From contig PWNO01000005.1 of NCBI GenBank assembly GCA_003557765.1, positions 1-20,430 on the forward strand: a stretch of DNA of 20,430 nt, in the 5' to 3' direction. Made by a program: the position numbers and the translations under genes. How positions within the stretch are numbered: position 1 is the first letter of the stretch; each line of letters opens with the position of its first letter. Positions 1-6,530 of the stretch are shown here, one piece after another. The notes under the pieces were generated by a model. The model saw nothing but the letters and a program-made list of their open reading frames with translations, was not told the origin of the DNA and did not search any database. The stretch is from Bacteroidales bacterium. GTDB lineage: Bacteria > Bacteroidota > Bacteroidia > Bacteroidales > UBA7960.

Positions 1-288
1 TACCAGCAAGGTGTCGCTCTTGTAGCCAATGTAGCTGAATACGAGTTTATGCGGCAATTCAACGGTGACGGGGATTTCAAAACTGCCCTCCCCATCTGTG
101 GCCACACCGCTGGAGGTTCCCATCCACACCACGTGTGCACCAACCAGCGGATACATGTGGTGATGGTCATAATGCTGCTCCAATTCATATACTTTGCCAT
201 ACACGTATTGCCGATCTGCCAATACAGTATTATGCATAGCCAGCAGGATGACCATTGTCAGTAAAACAGGGTTTATTATTGATTTCAT
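1..288 (-). CDS. TonB-dependent receptor, N-terminal part (runs off the left edge)
   Basis: Only the first 96 residues are present; the 3' part lies outside the window. The start is the ATG at 288, giving MKSIINPVLLTMVILLAMHN, a good signal peptide with probable cleavage after VLA (about residue 24). From about residue 28 the chain follows the carboxypeptidase-regulatory-like beta-sandwich that opens many Bacteroidota TonB-dependent receptors: YGKV, then PLVGAHVVWMGT, then VATDGEGSFEIPV, then LVFSYIGYKSDTL. The His-rich stretch DHHHM at residues 41-45 is not usual in this domain and could suit metal handling. It is the third gene of a leftward group after an HMA protein and a Cys-rich HYC_CC_PP-type protein, so I infer a receptor for a metal or metal complex. 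A SusC-like or other plug-barrel protein starting with the same domain cannot be excluded because no plug or barrel is visible. Confidence 0.75.
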   Translation of the reverse strand, partial: MKSIINPVLLTMVILLAMHNTVLADRQYVYGKVYELEQHYDHHHMYPLVGAHVVWMGTSSGVATDGEGSFEIPVTVELPHKLVFSYIGYKSDTLLV

Positions 289-433
289 AACTAGCAAACA
301 TTTTTTTGAATGATTATTTTGGAAAGACAAAAAGAAATGACAACCTGCTGCCTGACCATGAATGCCAATTTTCTACCCTTGGCATGATCACAAGATGCCC
401 GGGGCAACGCAGCAGATTGCTAAATAAAGAAAG

Positions 434-970
434 TTATGAAATCTTCAGGCAGTGAGCATAGATCACGAAATCGCGGCCGGTTAAGCGTGGTGGTGGTCGT
501 TCATCTACAACCGGTATGGCAAGTGTCAGGGGCTCCTCAGGCACAAACCTTTCGGCACACATGAGTGTGGGGAGCAGGGTGATCAGCACTGGAGCCAGGC
601 GTGGTTCATGCTTATCTGCGGTTACTTCAAACTCAGCCCGCAGGTAATGTACCTCTGACCGGCAGCAGTCTCCGCAACCGTGACTGCCAGGGGTGCCATG
701 GGAGTCACAGCAGCTGGCATCTTTGGAATCATCCAGTGGGATCTGGCAGCTTGCAGCCTCTGCATCATCTGGTGGAATCGCGCAGGTTCCACCATCGGCA
801 TGATCCCGGTGCATGGCATCCGGATTTTCTGCATGCAGCCCAAGAAGAGCTACATCAGTTGTATCACAAGCCATGCAATGATGGATCAGCAGGCGCATGC
901 CCGTGAATGACACCAAGAACATGGATGCCAGCAGGTAACTAATGATATGTTTGCCTATGGTCTTTATCAT
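434..970 (-). CDS. HYC_CC_PP-type Cys/His-rich exported protein
   Basis: A 178-residue protein with an N-terminal hydrophobic segment (about residues 8-28), either signal peptide or anchor. It has eleven cysteines (32, 35, 63, 75, 87, 88, 99, 102, 103, 138, 174) and many histidines. The order HHCMAC (30-35), paired CC (87-88 and 102-103), a proline run (RPPPRLTG) and a final HCLKIS is the pattern I associate with the HYC_CC_PP family, small Bacteroidota proteins of unknown biochemistry often found beside HMA proteins and TonB receptors. That family name is recalled from the motif order, not searched. The Cys/His density suggests metal binding in the periplasm. Residues 63-86 are two copies of a 12-residue unit, listed separately. 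A candidate promoter lies about 80 nt upstream, so it may be transcribed independently of the HMA gene. Confidence 0.7.
   Translation of the reverse strand: MIKTIGKHIISYLLASMFLVSFTGMRLLIHHCMACDTTDVALLGLHAENPDAMHRDHADGGTCAIPPDDAEAASCQIPLDDSKDASCCDSHGTPGSHGCGDCCRSEVHYLRAEFEVTADKHEPRLAPVLITLLPTLMCAERFVPEEPLTLAIPVVDERPPPRLTGRDFVIYAHCLKIS
713..784 (-). repeat. Tandem 36-bp (12-residue) duplication inside the HYC_CC_PP-type gene
   Basis: Residues 63-74 read CAIPPDDAEAAS and residues 75-86 read CQIPLDDSKDAS, followed by another Cys at 87. The two 36-nt units match at 25 of 36 positions by my count, so this is an old in-frame duplication. Each unit contributes one Cys followed by I-P and two Asp. 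Confidence 0.75.
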
Positions 971-1051
971 AAATCAGTCAAACATGCTGATCAGTAAAAA
1001 ACGGTTCCTGATATGAGCCTGCATAGCATCTTGCATTTCAGGAAAGCTTGT

Positions 1052-1079
1052 CAAAGATACGCATTTTTTATAGAAACAA
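1052..1079 (-). promoter_or_regulatory. Candidate promoter for the HYC_CC_PP-type gene
   Basis: On the minus strand there is TATCTTTG (1059-1052), an exact match to the Bacteroidota -7 box TAnnTTTG, with TTG 17 nt further upstream (1079-1077). The spacing is slightly short for a -33 element. It lies between the inverted-repeat element (1092-1186) and the start codon at 970, which would give a leader of roughly 75 nt. Confidence 0.45.
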
Positions 1080-1091
1080 CACTTCCGGACT

Positions 1092-1186
1092 TAGTGTCAT
1101 GTCAACGCTACTTTAGCCGGCCCAAGTCTTGATCTTTTTCCTCATCTCTGCGACTTATGCGACACAGTAGCATTGACACGACACTA
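1092..1186. mobile_element. 95-bp inverted-repeat element, possible IS remnant or MITE
   Basis: The ends 1092-1112 and 1166-1186 are 21-nt inverted repeats matching at 19 of 21 positions. Both begin TAGTGTC read inward, and 53 nt lie between them. Read on the minus strand, the interior ends with ATG AGG AAA AAG ATC AAG followed by ACT TGG GCC GGC TAA, which would encode a Lys-rich tail MRKKIKTWAG and a stop directly abutting the terminal repeat. That layout fits the 3' end of a transposase gene left in an internally deleted element. An in-frame stop sits shortly upstream, so nothing is expressible. I cannot assign an IS family and see no clear target duplication. A large stem-loop with another role is the alternative. 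Confidence 0.5.
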
Positions 1187-1259
1187 GTGATGTAAATCGG
1201 AAAATGTTCAGTGAGCAAAACGAAAAGCACAAATAGGCTTTACTTGCCTGACCAAAGCC

Positions 1260-1664
1260 TTAATCCTCGTAATAGCGCCGGTTATTTTCAAGCATTTCGG
1301 GGTCTCTGGGATAAATACAGCAATGATGCAGATTTTCATAGGTTTCATCGTCGGCCAGAAAGTTTTCCGTGTCATGTCCCGCTTCTGCAATTGCGCGTTC
1401 AATTTCTTCCTGGTTGGTTCTGTTGGGACGATATCTTACCTTGATCATTTGCTCTTCCTCTTCCCATTCAGCACTGCGAACTCCCCGGACGCTATAAGCT
1501 GCTCTTTCAATACGGTCTTTACACATGCCACAGTTTCCAAGCACGGCAAAAGCAGCCTCACCAGGAGTGTTTTCCGATTCTTCGGAAGCAATCAAATCAA
1601 CGGGCATCAAGAGAAAACCCATCAGGAAGATGCTCATCATTTGCATAAAAATTCGAGTTTTCAT
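1260..1664 (-). CDS. Secreted heavy-metal-associated (HMA) domain protein
   Basis: A 134-residue protein with a signal peptide (hydrophobic 5-25, likely cut near A26) followed by an HMA ferredoxin-like fold. The metal-binding loop is GNCGMCKDRIE with Cys45 and Cys48. It is followed by the expected GVRSAEWEEEEQMIKVRY strand region and a helix ending EAGHDTE. HMA domains of this type bind Cu(I) or related soft metals and pass them to partners. A C-terminal tail after the HMA fold carries HHCC (113-116), a second potential site. The protein is periplasmic, so it would act on the outside of the inner membrane rather than as a cytosolic CopZ. It is the first gene of a leftward group with the Cys-rich protein and the TonB-dependent receptor. 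I found no TAnnTTTG box upstream, only small dyads. Confidence 0.8.
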   Translation of the reverse strand: MKTRIFMQMMSIFLMGFLLMPVDLIASEESENTPGEAAFAVLGNCGMCKDRIERAAYSVRGVRSAEWEEEEQMIKVRYRPNRTNQEEIERAIAEAGHDTENFLADDETYENLHHCCIYPRDPEMLENNRRYYED

Positions 1665-1697
1665 AATCCAGTCATTTTCTTAGTTTGCATTCATGCT

Positions 1698-1737
1698 GCC
1701 AAATAAATTGGCCCCAAGAACCATATATACCTATATG
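1698..1737. promoter_or_regulatory. Two small dyads upstream of the HMA gene, possible operators
   Basis: GCCAA-N5-TTGGC lies at 1698-1712 and CATATA-TACC-TATATG at 1722-1737, 34 to 73 nt upstream of the HMA start codon. Their size and placement would fit a repressor or MerR/CsoR-like site, but this is only a symmetry observation; short AT-rich dyads arise often by chance. Confidence 0.25.
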
Positions 1738-1806
1738 CAGAAATAAATATCGACACACACAAGCAACAAGCATCAAATGAAAATGTTCATTGGCAACGCG
1801 TGCCAA

Positions 1807-1842
1807 TAAAAAACCCTGCCTATCTTAGCGATAAGCAGGGTT
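1807..1842 (-). terminator. Rho-independent terminator after tRNA-fMet
   Basis: On the minus strand AACCCTGC pairs with GCAGGGTT (1842-1835 with 1819-1812). An inner TATC/GATA stem extends it across one mismatch to a 5-nt loop, and a run of T follows directly (from 1813 down to 1808). It begins 5 nt past the tRNA CCA end. Confidence 0.85.
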
Positions 1843-1846
1843 AACC

Positions 1847-1921
<75 letters not shown>

Positions 1922-1936
1922 CTGTCATTCAGGGGG

Positions 1937-1968
1937 CAAAAGTAGTAAAACCGTTTCACATAACCAAA
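1937..1968 (-). promoter_or_regulatory. Promoter of tRNA-fMet
   Basis: On the minus strand TTTG (1968-1965), 20 nt, then TACTTTTG (1944-1937), matching the Bacteroidota -33/-7 consensus exactly. The -7 box ends 16 nt before the mature tRNA. Confidence 0.75.
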
Positions 1969-1994
1969 TGTTACCCGTGTTTTTCTGAAAAGCC

Positions 1995-2002
1995 TAACTT
2001 TG
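1995..2002 (+). promoter_or_regulatory. Candidate -7 box of era
   Basis: TAACTTTG matches TAnnTTTG exactly, 76 nt before the chosen era start. No clear -33 TTTG is present. Its position overlaps the first codon of the longer upstream open frame at 2000, which argues against that longer start. It is back to back with the tRNA-fMet promoter. Confidence 0.5.
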
Positions 2003-2077
2003 TACCGGAAAAATCTGCGTCATACAAAAAAAGTGTGGCGGATTGCTCAGTACACTGTTGATCATTACATCATTCAT

Positions 2078-2950
2078 ATGCACAAAGCCGGTTTCGTAAA
2101 TATCATAGGGAACCCCAATGTAGGGAAATCGACCCTGATGAACACGCTTCTCGGGGAACGATTGTCGATCATTACTCCCAAAGCACAGACTACCCGACAT
2201 CGGATTCTGGGTATTGCCAATGGTGTGGATTACCAGATTGTCTTTTCAGACACGCCGGGCATATTAAAACCCAACTACAGGCTCCAGGAACACATGATGC
2301 ACTTTGTGCACAGTGCATTGGAGGATGCCGATTTATATATTGTATTGACAGAGGTCAACGATGATTTTTCACATGAGGATATGCTGCGCAAGATTGACCG
2401 TGCCAATGCACCGGTAATGTTGCTGATCAACAAGGCCGACCTGGCAAGTGAACAGGAGATTAAAACGGTGCGTGACCAGTGGAAAAAAGCCTGGCCGACG
2501 TGGCACGTTTTTCCTGTTTCAGCACTATACGGATATCACATCGATGTAGTCCTTAATAAGATCCTGGAGCTTTTGCCCGAGTCTCCGCCTTTTTATCCCA
2601 AAGATGAGCTGACCGATAAACCCATACGGTTTTTTGTGGCGGAGACCATCAGGGAGAAGGTGTTGTTGAACTATAAACAGGAAGTGCCTTACTCTGTGGA
2701 GGTAGCTGTGGACGCTTTCAAGGAGGAGGATCAGCTGATCAGAATCAGGGCCGTGATACACGTGGCACGTGACAGCCAGAAAGGCATCATCATCGGGCAT
2801 AAGGGAAAAGCGCTTAAAAGGGTCGGCACAGAAGCCCGTAAAAGCCTGGAAACTTTTCTGCGCAAAAAGGTTTTCCTTGAATTGCATGTGAAGGTAAGCC
2901 GTAACTGGCGGGAGGACGAGACCCAGTTGCGACGTTTTGGTTACAAATAA
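2078..2950 (+). CDS. era: GTPase Era, 16S rRNA maturation
   Basis: A 290-residue protein that binds the 3' end of 16S rRNA and checks late 30S assembly, at the ribosome and inner membrane face. The N-terminal GTPase domain shows G1 GNPNVGKST (residues 11-19), G3 DTPG and G4 NKAD. The C-terminal KH domain carries the GxxG-type motif IIIGHKGKAL followed by KRVGTEARKSLE. Length is normal for Era (about 290-300). The frame is open further upstream to 2000, but MHKAGFVNIIGNPN at 2078 is the family-like start and a promoter box covers 1995-2002. It precedes der by 37 nt in the same direction, so the two are probably co-transcribed. Confidence 0.97.
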   Translation: MHKAGFVNIIGNPNVGKSTLMNTLLGERLSIITPKAQTTRHRILGIANGVDYQIVFSDTPGILKPNYRLQEHMMHFVHSALEDADLYIVLTEVNDDFSHEDMLRKIDRANAPVMLLINKADLASEQEIKTVRDQWKKAWPTWHVFPVSALYGYHIDVVLNKILELLPESPPFYPKDELTDKPIRFFVAETIREKVLLNYKQEVPYSVEVAVDAFKEEDQLIRIRAVIHVARDSQKGIIIGHKGKALKRVGTEARKSLETFLRKKVFLELHVKVSRNWREDETQLRRFGYK

Positions 2951-2987
2951 CCGGCCGCCAATCCGGGAATCTTTTAAAAAACTGAAA

Positions 2988-4298
2988 ATGAGCAATATCG
3001 TAGCATTAGTCGGTCGGCCGAACGTGGGGAAATCCACGTTATTTAACAGGCTCACCAAGAGGCGCATGGCTATCGTAGACCCTACGGCAGGTGTTACCCG
3101 CGACAGGCATTACGGCAAGTCAGACTGGAATGGCGTGGAGTTTTCCGTTATCGACACCGGGGGGTATGTAGCCGGTTCGGAAGACATCTTTGAGCAGCAG
3201 ATCCGTGAACAGGTGGAGATTGCGCTTGAGGAAGCGCATGTGGTCCTCTTTCTCACAGACACCATCGAAGGGGTCAGTCCCCTCGACCGCGAAGTGGCAG
3301 ACCTGCTGCGGCAGAGTGGCAAGCCATACTTCCTTGTGGCCAACAAAGCCGACAACAGCAAACTGGTTACAGAGAGCACGGCCTTTTATGAGCTCGGAGT
3401 CGAGGCGGTGTACCCGGTTTCCAGCATAAACGGCAGTGGCACCGGTGATCTTTTGGATGCCCTGGTAAAAACGCTCAACAAAAACAAGGTCGAAAAAACA
3501 GATGCTGATATTCCCCGTTTCGCGTTTGTGGGCAGGCCGAATGTGGGTAAGTCATCCATCATCAACACGTTGCTGGGCACCGAAAGAAACATCGTAACCG
3601 ATATCCCGGGGACAACCCGCGACACCATTCATACCCGCTATAACCGCTATGGGTTCGACTTTTACCTTGTCGACACCGCTGGTTTACGTAAAAAGGGCAA
3701 AGTCAGGGAGAACATCGAGTTTTATTCGGTGATGCGCTCTGTAAGAGCTATTGAGCTGGCCGATGTGTGCCTGCTCATGGTGGATGCGACCATGCCATTT
3801 GAGTCGCAGGACCTGAATATTTTCACCCTGGCAGCCCGGAACAACAAGGGCATTGTGATCCTGGTCAACAAGTGGGATCTGATCACTAACAAAGACACCC
3901 ATGCCGTAAGGCGCTACGAGGAGCACATCCGGGAAAAAATCGCGCCATTGACAGATATTCCGGTCATATTTACCAGTGTGCTGACCAAACAAAGGGTGTT
4001 CAAGGCCATAGAAGTGGCCGTGGAGGTCTTCCACAATCGCCAGCAGAAGATATCCACCAGCAAGCTCAACCAGGTGTTGCTTCCCATCATCGAAAACCAA
4101 CCCCCGCCATCCACAAAGGGGAAATACATCAAAATCAAATATGTGACGCAGCTGCCAACTCATTATCCGTCTTTTGCCTTCTTCTGCAACCTGCCCCAAT
4201 ACATCAAGGAGTCTTATGAGCGCTTCCTGGAAAACCAGATCCGAAGCCGTTTTAATTTTTCCGGAGTACCCATGAAACTCTACTTCCGGAAAAAATAA
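2988..4298 (+). CDS. der: Double-domain GTPase Der (EngA), 50S assembly
   Basis: A 436-residue protein with two GTPase domains in tandem and a KH-like C-terminal domain, essential for 50S subunit maturation. The first domain has GRPNVGKST (about residues 9-17), DTGG and NKAD. The second, beginning near residue 178, has GRPNVGKSS, IPGTTRDT, DTAG and NKWD. The last 85 residues hold the Lys-rich KH-like domain (TKGKYIKIKYVTQLPTHYP, ending FRKK). I chose ATG 2988 because MSNIVALVGRPN is the usual start; the frame extends upstream without family-like sequence. It follows era and likely shares its transcript. No terminator is visible after it. Confidence 0.97.
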   Translation: MSNIVALVGRPNVGKSTLFNRLTKRRMAIVDPTAGVTRDRHYGKSDWNGVEFSVIDTGGYVAGSEDIFEQQIREQVEIALEEAHVVLFLTDTIEGVSPLDREVADLLRQSGKPYFLVANKADNSKLVTESTAFYELGVEAVYPVSSINGSGTGDLLDALVKTLNKNKVEKTDADIPRFAFVGRPNVGKSSIINTLLGTERNIVTDIPGTTRDTIHTRYNRYGFDFYLVDTAGLRKKGKVRENIEFYSVMRSVRAIELADVCLLMVDATMPFESQDLNIFTLAARNNKGIVILVNKWDLITNKDTHAVRRYEEHIREKIAPLTDIPVIFTSVLTKQRVFKAIEVAVEVFHNRQQKISTSKLNQVLLPIIENQPPPSTKGKYIKIKYVTQLPTHYPSFAFFCNLPQYIKESYERFLENQIRSRFNFSGVPMKLYFRKK

Positions 4299-4382
4299 AC
4301 CGCTATCGCTACAATCATTAACCCTGCAATGCGCCAATGCTTAAAGTCTCCTTCGCATATGCCCCGGGCAGCCTCAATCTTT

Positions 4383-4424
4383 AAACCTCAAACCCAACTA
4401 ATCCCTAACCCCTGAACCTCCACC
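4383..4424. repeat. Degenerate AACC-box array between der and the S4-domain gene
   Basis: The 132-nt gap after der carries AACC/AACCC/AATCC-like boxes at 4384, 4391, about 4400, 4407 and 4415, a spacing of 7 to 9 nt on a C-rich, G-poor strand. The array ends just before the start codon at 4431. The spacing is irregular, so this is weaker than the arrays near 15.9 and 19.8 kb. Confidence 0.4.
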
Positions 4425-4430
4425 TTGACC

Positions 4431-4808
4431 ATGTCCAACACGCCGCGCATCGACAAATACTTATGGGCAGTAAGGCTGTTCAAGACACGCAGCCAAGCCA
4501 CGGAGGCCTGCCGCGCCGGAAAAGTAAAGGTGGATGACCAGGCCTTAAAGCCTTCCCGGGAGATTCATGTCGGAATGGTCATCACAGTTCAGGGAGGCCC
4601 CATCATGCGTATCATCAGGGTTAAGGAGCTGCTGGAAAAAAGGGTGGGTGCCAAACTGGTCAGCCAGTATATGGAGGACCTGACCCCGGAGGAAGAGTAT
4701 CAGAAACTGGAGATAGCCAAAAGTCAGGCTGGCATGCGTCACCACGGGAAAGGTCGTCCAACCAAAAAAGAACGGCGCGAGATCGACCGTTGGTTTGGAT
4801 GGGATTAG
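4431..4808 (+). CDS. S4-domain RNA-binding protein, Hsp15 (HslR/RqcP) type
   Basis: A 125-residue basic protein. The S4 domain occupies about residues 6-65: RIDKYLWAVRLFKTRSQA, CRAGKVKVDDQALKPSREI, VGMVITVQ. A charged tail follows (GKGRPTKKERREIDRWFGWD). Hsp15/RqcP proteins bind 50S subunits carrying stalled peptidyl-tRNA and recycle them or promote ribosome quality control. The tail with GRPTKKERREI is the usual Hsp15-type ending. A TTG two codons upstream (4425) is possible, but ATG 4431 is the simpler start. It follows the ribosome GTPases era and der, fitting a translation block, but a 132-nt repeat-bearing gap separates it from der. Confidence 0.88.
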   Translation: MSNTPRIDKYLWAVRLFKTRSQATEACRAGKVKVDDQALKPSREIHVGMVITVQGGPIMRIIRVKELLEKRVGAKLVSQYMEDLTPEEEYQKLEIAKSQAGMRHHGKGRPTKKERREIDRWFGWD

Positions 4809-4840
4809 TGGGATGATTCCGTCTGTTTCGCAACTTTTCC

Positions 4841-4848
4841 TATATTTG
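4841..4848 (+). promoter_or_regulatory. Candidate -7 box for the M20 dipeptidase
   Basis: TATATTTG matches TAnnTTTG exactly, 57 nt before the start codon. No convincing -33 TTTG is visible. Confidence 0.4.
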
Positions 4849-4904
4849 CAGACATTCCTGGATTATTCCAGGTGACAGCACAATTCATCTCAAACAAGAC
4901 ACAT

Positions 4905-6275
4905 ATGCAAGACTTAAAACAGTACATTGAAGACAACAAGGATCGCTTCCTGGAAGAGTTGTTTGAACTGATCCGCATTCCTTCCATCAGTTCGAAGGAG
5001 GCACACAAAGCCGACATGTATAAGGCCGCTGAGTGGGTGAAAGAAAACCTGCTGAAGAAAGGGGCAGACAAGGCCGAAGTGTGCGATACAGAAGGCCACC
5101 CTGTGGTATATGGCGAGAAGACCATTAACCCGGACCTGCCGACCGTGATCATCTATGGCCATTATGACGTACAGCCCGTTGAGCCGCTGGAGCTTTGGAA
5201 AAGTGAGCCATTTAAGCCTGAAGTCCGCGAAGGGAAGATCTTTGCAAGGGGTGCTGATGATGACAAAGGGCAGATGTTCATGCATTTTGCCGCCTTTGAA
5301 TACCTGTTAAACACCGACCAGCTGCCCTGTAATGTCAAGTTTATGATTGAAGGAGAAGAAGAGATTGGCAGCCCGAGCCTTGGAAAATTTCTGGAAGAGA
5401 ACCGCGAGAAGCTTGCCGGGGACGTGATCCTGGTATCGGATACGGCAATGCTTGGCCCGGACACGCCTTCGATCACCACCGGATTGAGGGGACTCTCATA
5501 TTGTGAGGTACATGTGACCGGGCCGAACCGCGACCTGCATTCCGGTCTTTATGGCGGTGCAGTGGCTAACCCTGTCAACATCCTCTGCGACATGATCAGT
5601 AGCCTGGTGGATGAGAACGGCCGCATTACCGTAAAGGGCTTTTACGATGACGTGGAAGAACTCAGCGATGAAGAACGCAAGGAGATGGCCAGAGCACCTT
5701 TCGATGAGGAAGGCTACAAAAAGTCCATCGGCGTCAAAGCGCTCCAAGGCGAGAAAGGCTATTCCACACTTGAACGTACCGGCATCAGGCCTTCTTTGGA
5801 TGTAAATGGCATCTGGGGCGGCTACACGGAAAAGGGAGCCAAAACAGTACTTCCTTCCGAAGCCCATGCCAAGATATCCATGCGTCTGGTACCTCATCAG
5901 AACTCAAAAAAGATCACACAGCTTTTCAAAGACCACTTCCTGTCCATCGCCCCGGATTGCGTCAAGGTGGAAGTAGCTTTTCTCCATGGCGGCGAAGGTT
6001 ACGTGAGCCCGACCGACACACCGGAGTACCAGGCAGCCAGCAAAGCTTACGAGCAGAGTTACGGCATTAAGCCTGTCCCCTACCGCAGCGGAGGAAGCAT
6101 TCCCATCATTTCCATGTTCGAGCAAATCCTCGGCATTAAATCCATTCTCATGGGATTTGGCCTGGAGACCGACGCGATACACTCCCCAAATGAAAACTAC
6201 CCATTAACACAGTTTTATAAGGGCATGGAAACCATCCCGCACTTCTACAAATTCTTTGCGGAAATGAAGAAATAA
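4905..6275 (+). CDS. M20-family metallopeptidase (dipeptidase)
   Basis: A 456-residue cytosolic di-zinc peptidase of the M20 family, closest in layout to the CNDP/DapE-like dipeptidases that hydrolyse small peptides. Metal and catalytic residues are in place: GHYDVQP (His86 ligand, Asp88 support), ADDDKG (bridging Asp119), GEEEIGS (general base Glu152, ligand Glu153), VSDTAM (ligand Asp) and the late His426 in DAIHSPNE. The dimerisation-domain motif DLHSG is also present. No signal peptide. ATG 4905 was chosen over the GTG at 4872 because MQDLKQYIEDNKDRFLEEL is the family-like start. It stands alone, with its own -7 box and a strong terminator. The exact substrate cannot be told from sequence. 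Confidence 0.93.
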   Translation: MQDLKQYIEDNKDRFLEELFELIRIPSISSKEAHKADMYKAAEWVKENLLKKGADKAEVCDTEGHPVVYGEKTINPDLPTVIIYGHYDVQPVEPLELWKSEPFKPEVREGKIFARGADDDKGQMFMHFAAFEYLLNTDQLPCNVKFMIEGEEEIGSPSLGKFLEENREKLAGDVILVSDTAMLGPDTPSITTGLRGLSYCEVHVTGPNRDLHSGLYGGAVANPVNILCDMISSLVDENGRITVKGFYDDVEELSDEERKEMARAPFDEEGYKKSIGVKALQGEKGYSTLERTGIRPSLDVNGIWGGYTEKGAKTVLPSEAHAKISMRLVPHQNSKKITQLFKDHFLSIAPDCVKVEVAFLHGGEGYVSPTDTPEYQAASKAYEQSYGIKPVPYRSGGSIPIISMFEQILGIKSILMGFGLETDAIHSPNENYPLTQFYKGMETIPHFYKFFAEMKK

Positions 6276-6304
6276 AGCTTGTGACTGATCTTTTCACAGC
6301 TTTT

Positions 6305-6349
6305 ATCCCGGGCAGCAAAAGCCCATAATGCTGTCCGGGATCCTTCTTT
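6305..6349 (+). terminator. Rho-independent terminator after the dipeptidase gene
   Basis: A 13-bp stem (6305-6317 with 6329-6341, one G:U pair) with an 11-nt loop, followed by the pyrimidine tail CCTTCTTT. It starts 29 nt after the stop codon. Confidence 0.75.
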
Positions 6350-6478
6350 AACTCCAACAACCATATATGCATCGGTATTCCTTGGACATTACACCCGCAA
6401 AACACCATTGCTGACGGGGCACTGATCCAACAGGCACCTTTTTTTAAAAATAATATAGATCAAACAAGAAAAAAATCC

Positions 6479-6486
6479 TATTTTCG
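6479..6486 (+). promoter_or_regulatory. Candidate -7 box for the acyl-CoA synthetase gene
   Basis: TATTTTCG matches TAnnTTTG at all but one position, 44 nt before the start codon. It is preceded by an A/T-rich tract (about 6439-6478) that could act as an UP-like element. Confidence 0.3.
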
Positions 6487-6530
6487 TGCCCTAAACCTTA
6501 AACATACGTATAAAACAAAAATCTTTCCCT

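Noticed and set aside
601..906. 101-codon plus-strand frame opposite the HYC_CC_PP-type gene
   Set aside because: The minus-strand frame has a signal peptide, family-like motif order and a candidate promoter; the plus-strand one has none.
2000..2077. 26-codon N-terminal extension of Era
   Set aside because: The extension overlaps an exact TAnnTTTG promoter box and lacks family similarity; the standard start is at 2078.
2525..3067. 180-codon minus-strand frame over the era-der junction
   Set aside because: Covers two conserved genes and their spacer; no recognisable protein features.
3684..4337. 217-codon open frame on the minus strand across der
   Set aside because: It lies opposite the well-supported der gene, has no recognisable domain, and its composition is what the antisense of a GTPase gene gives.
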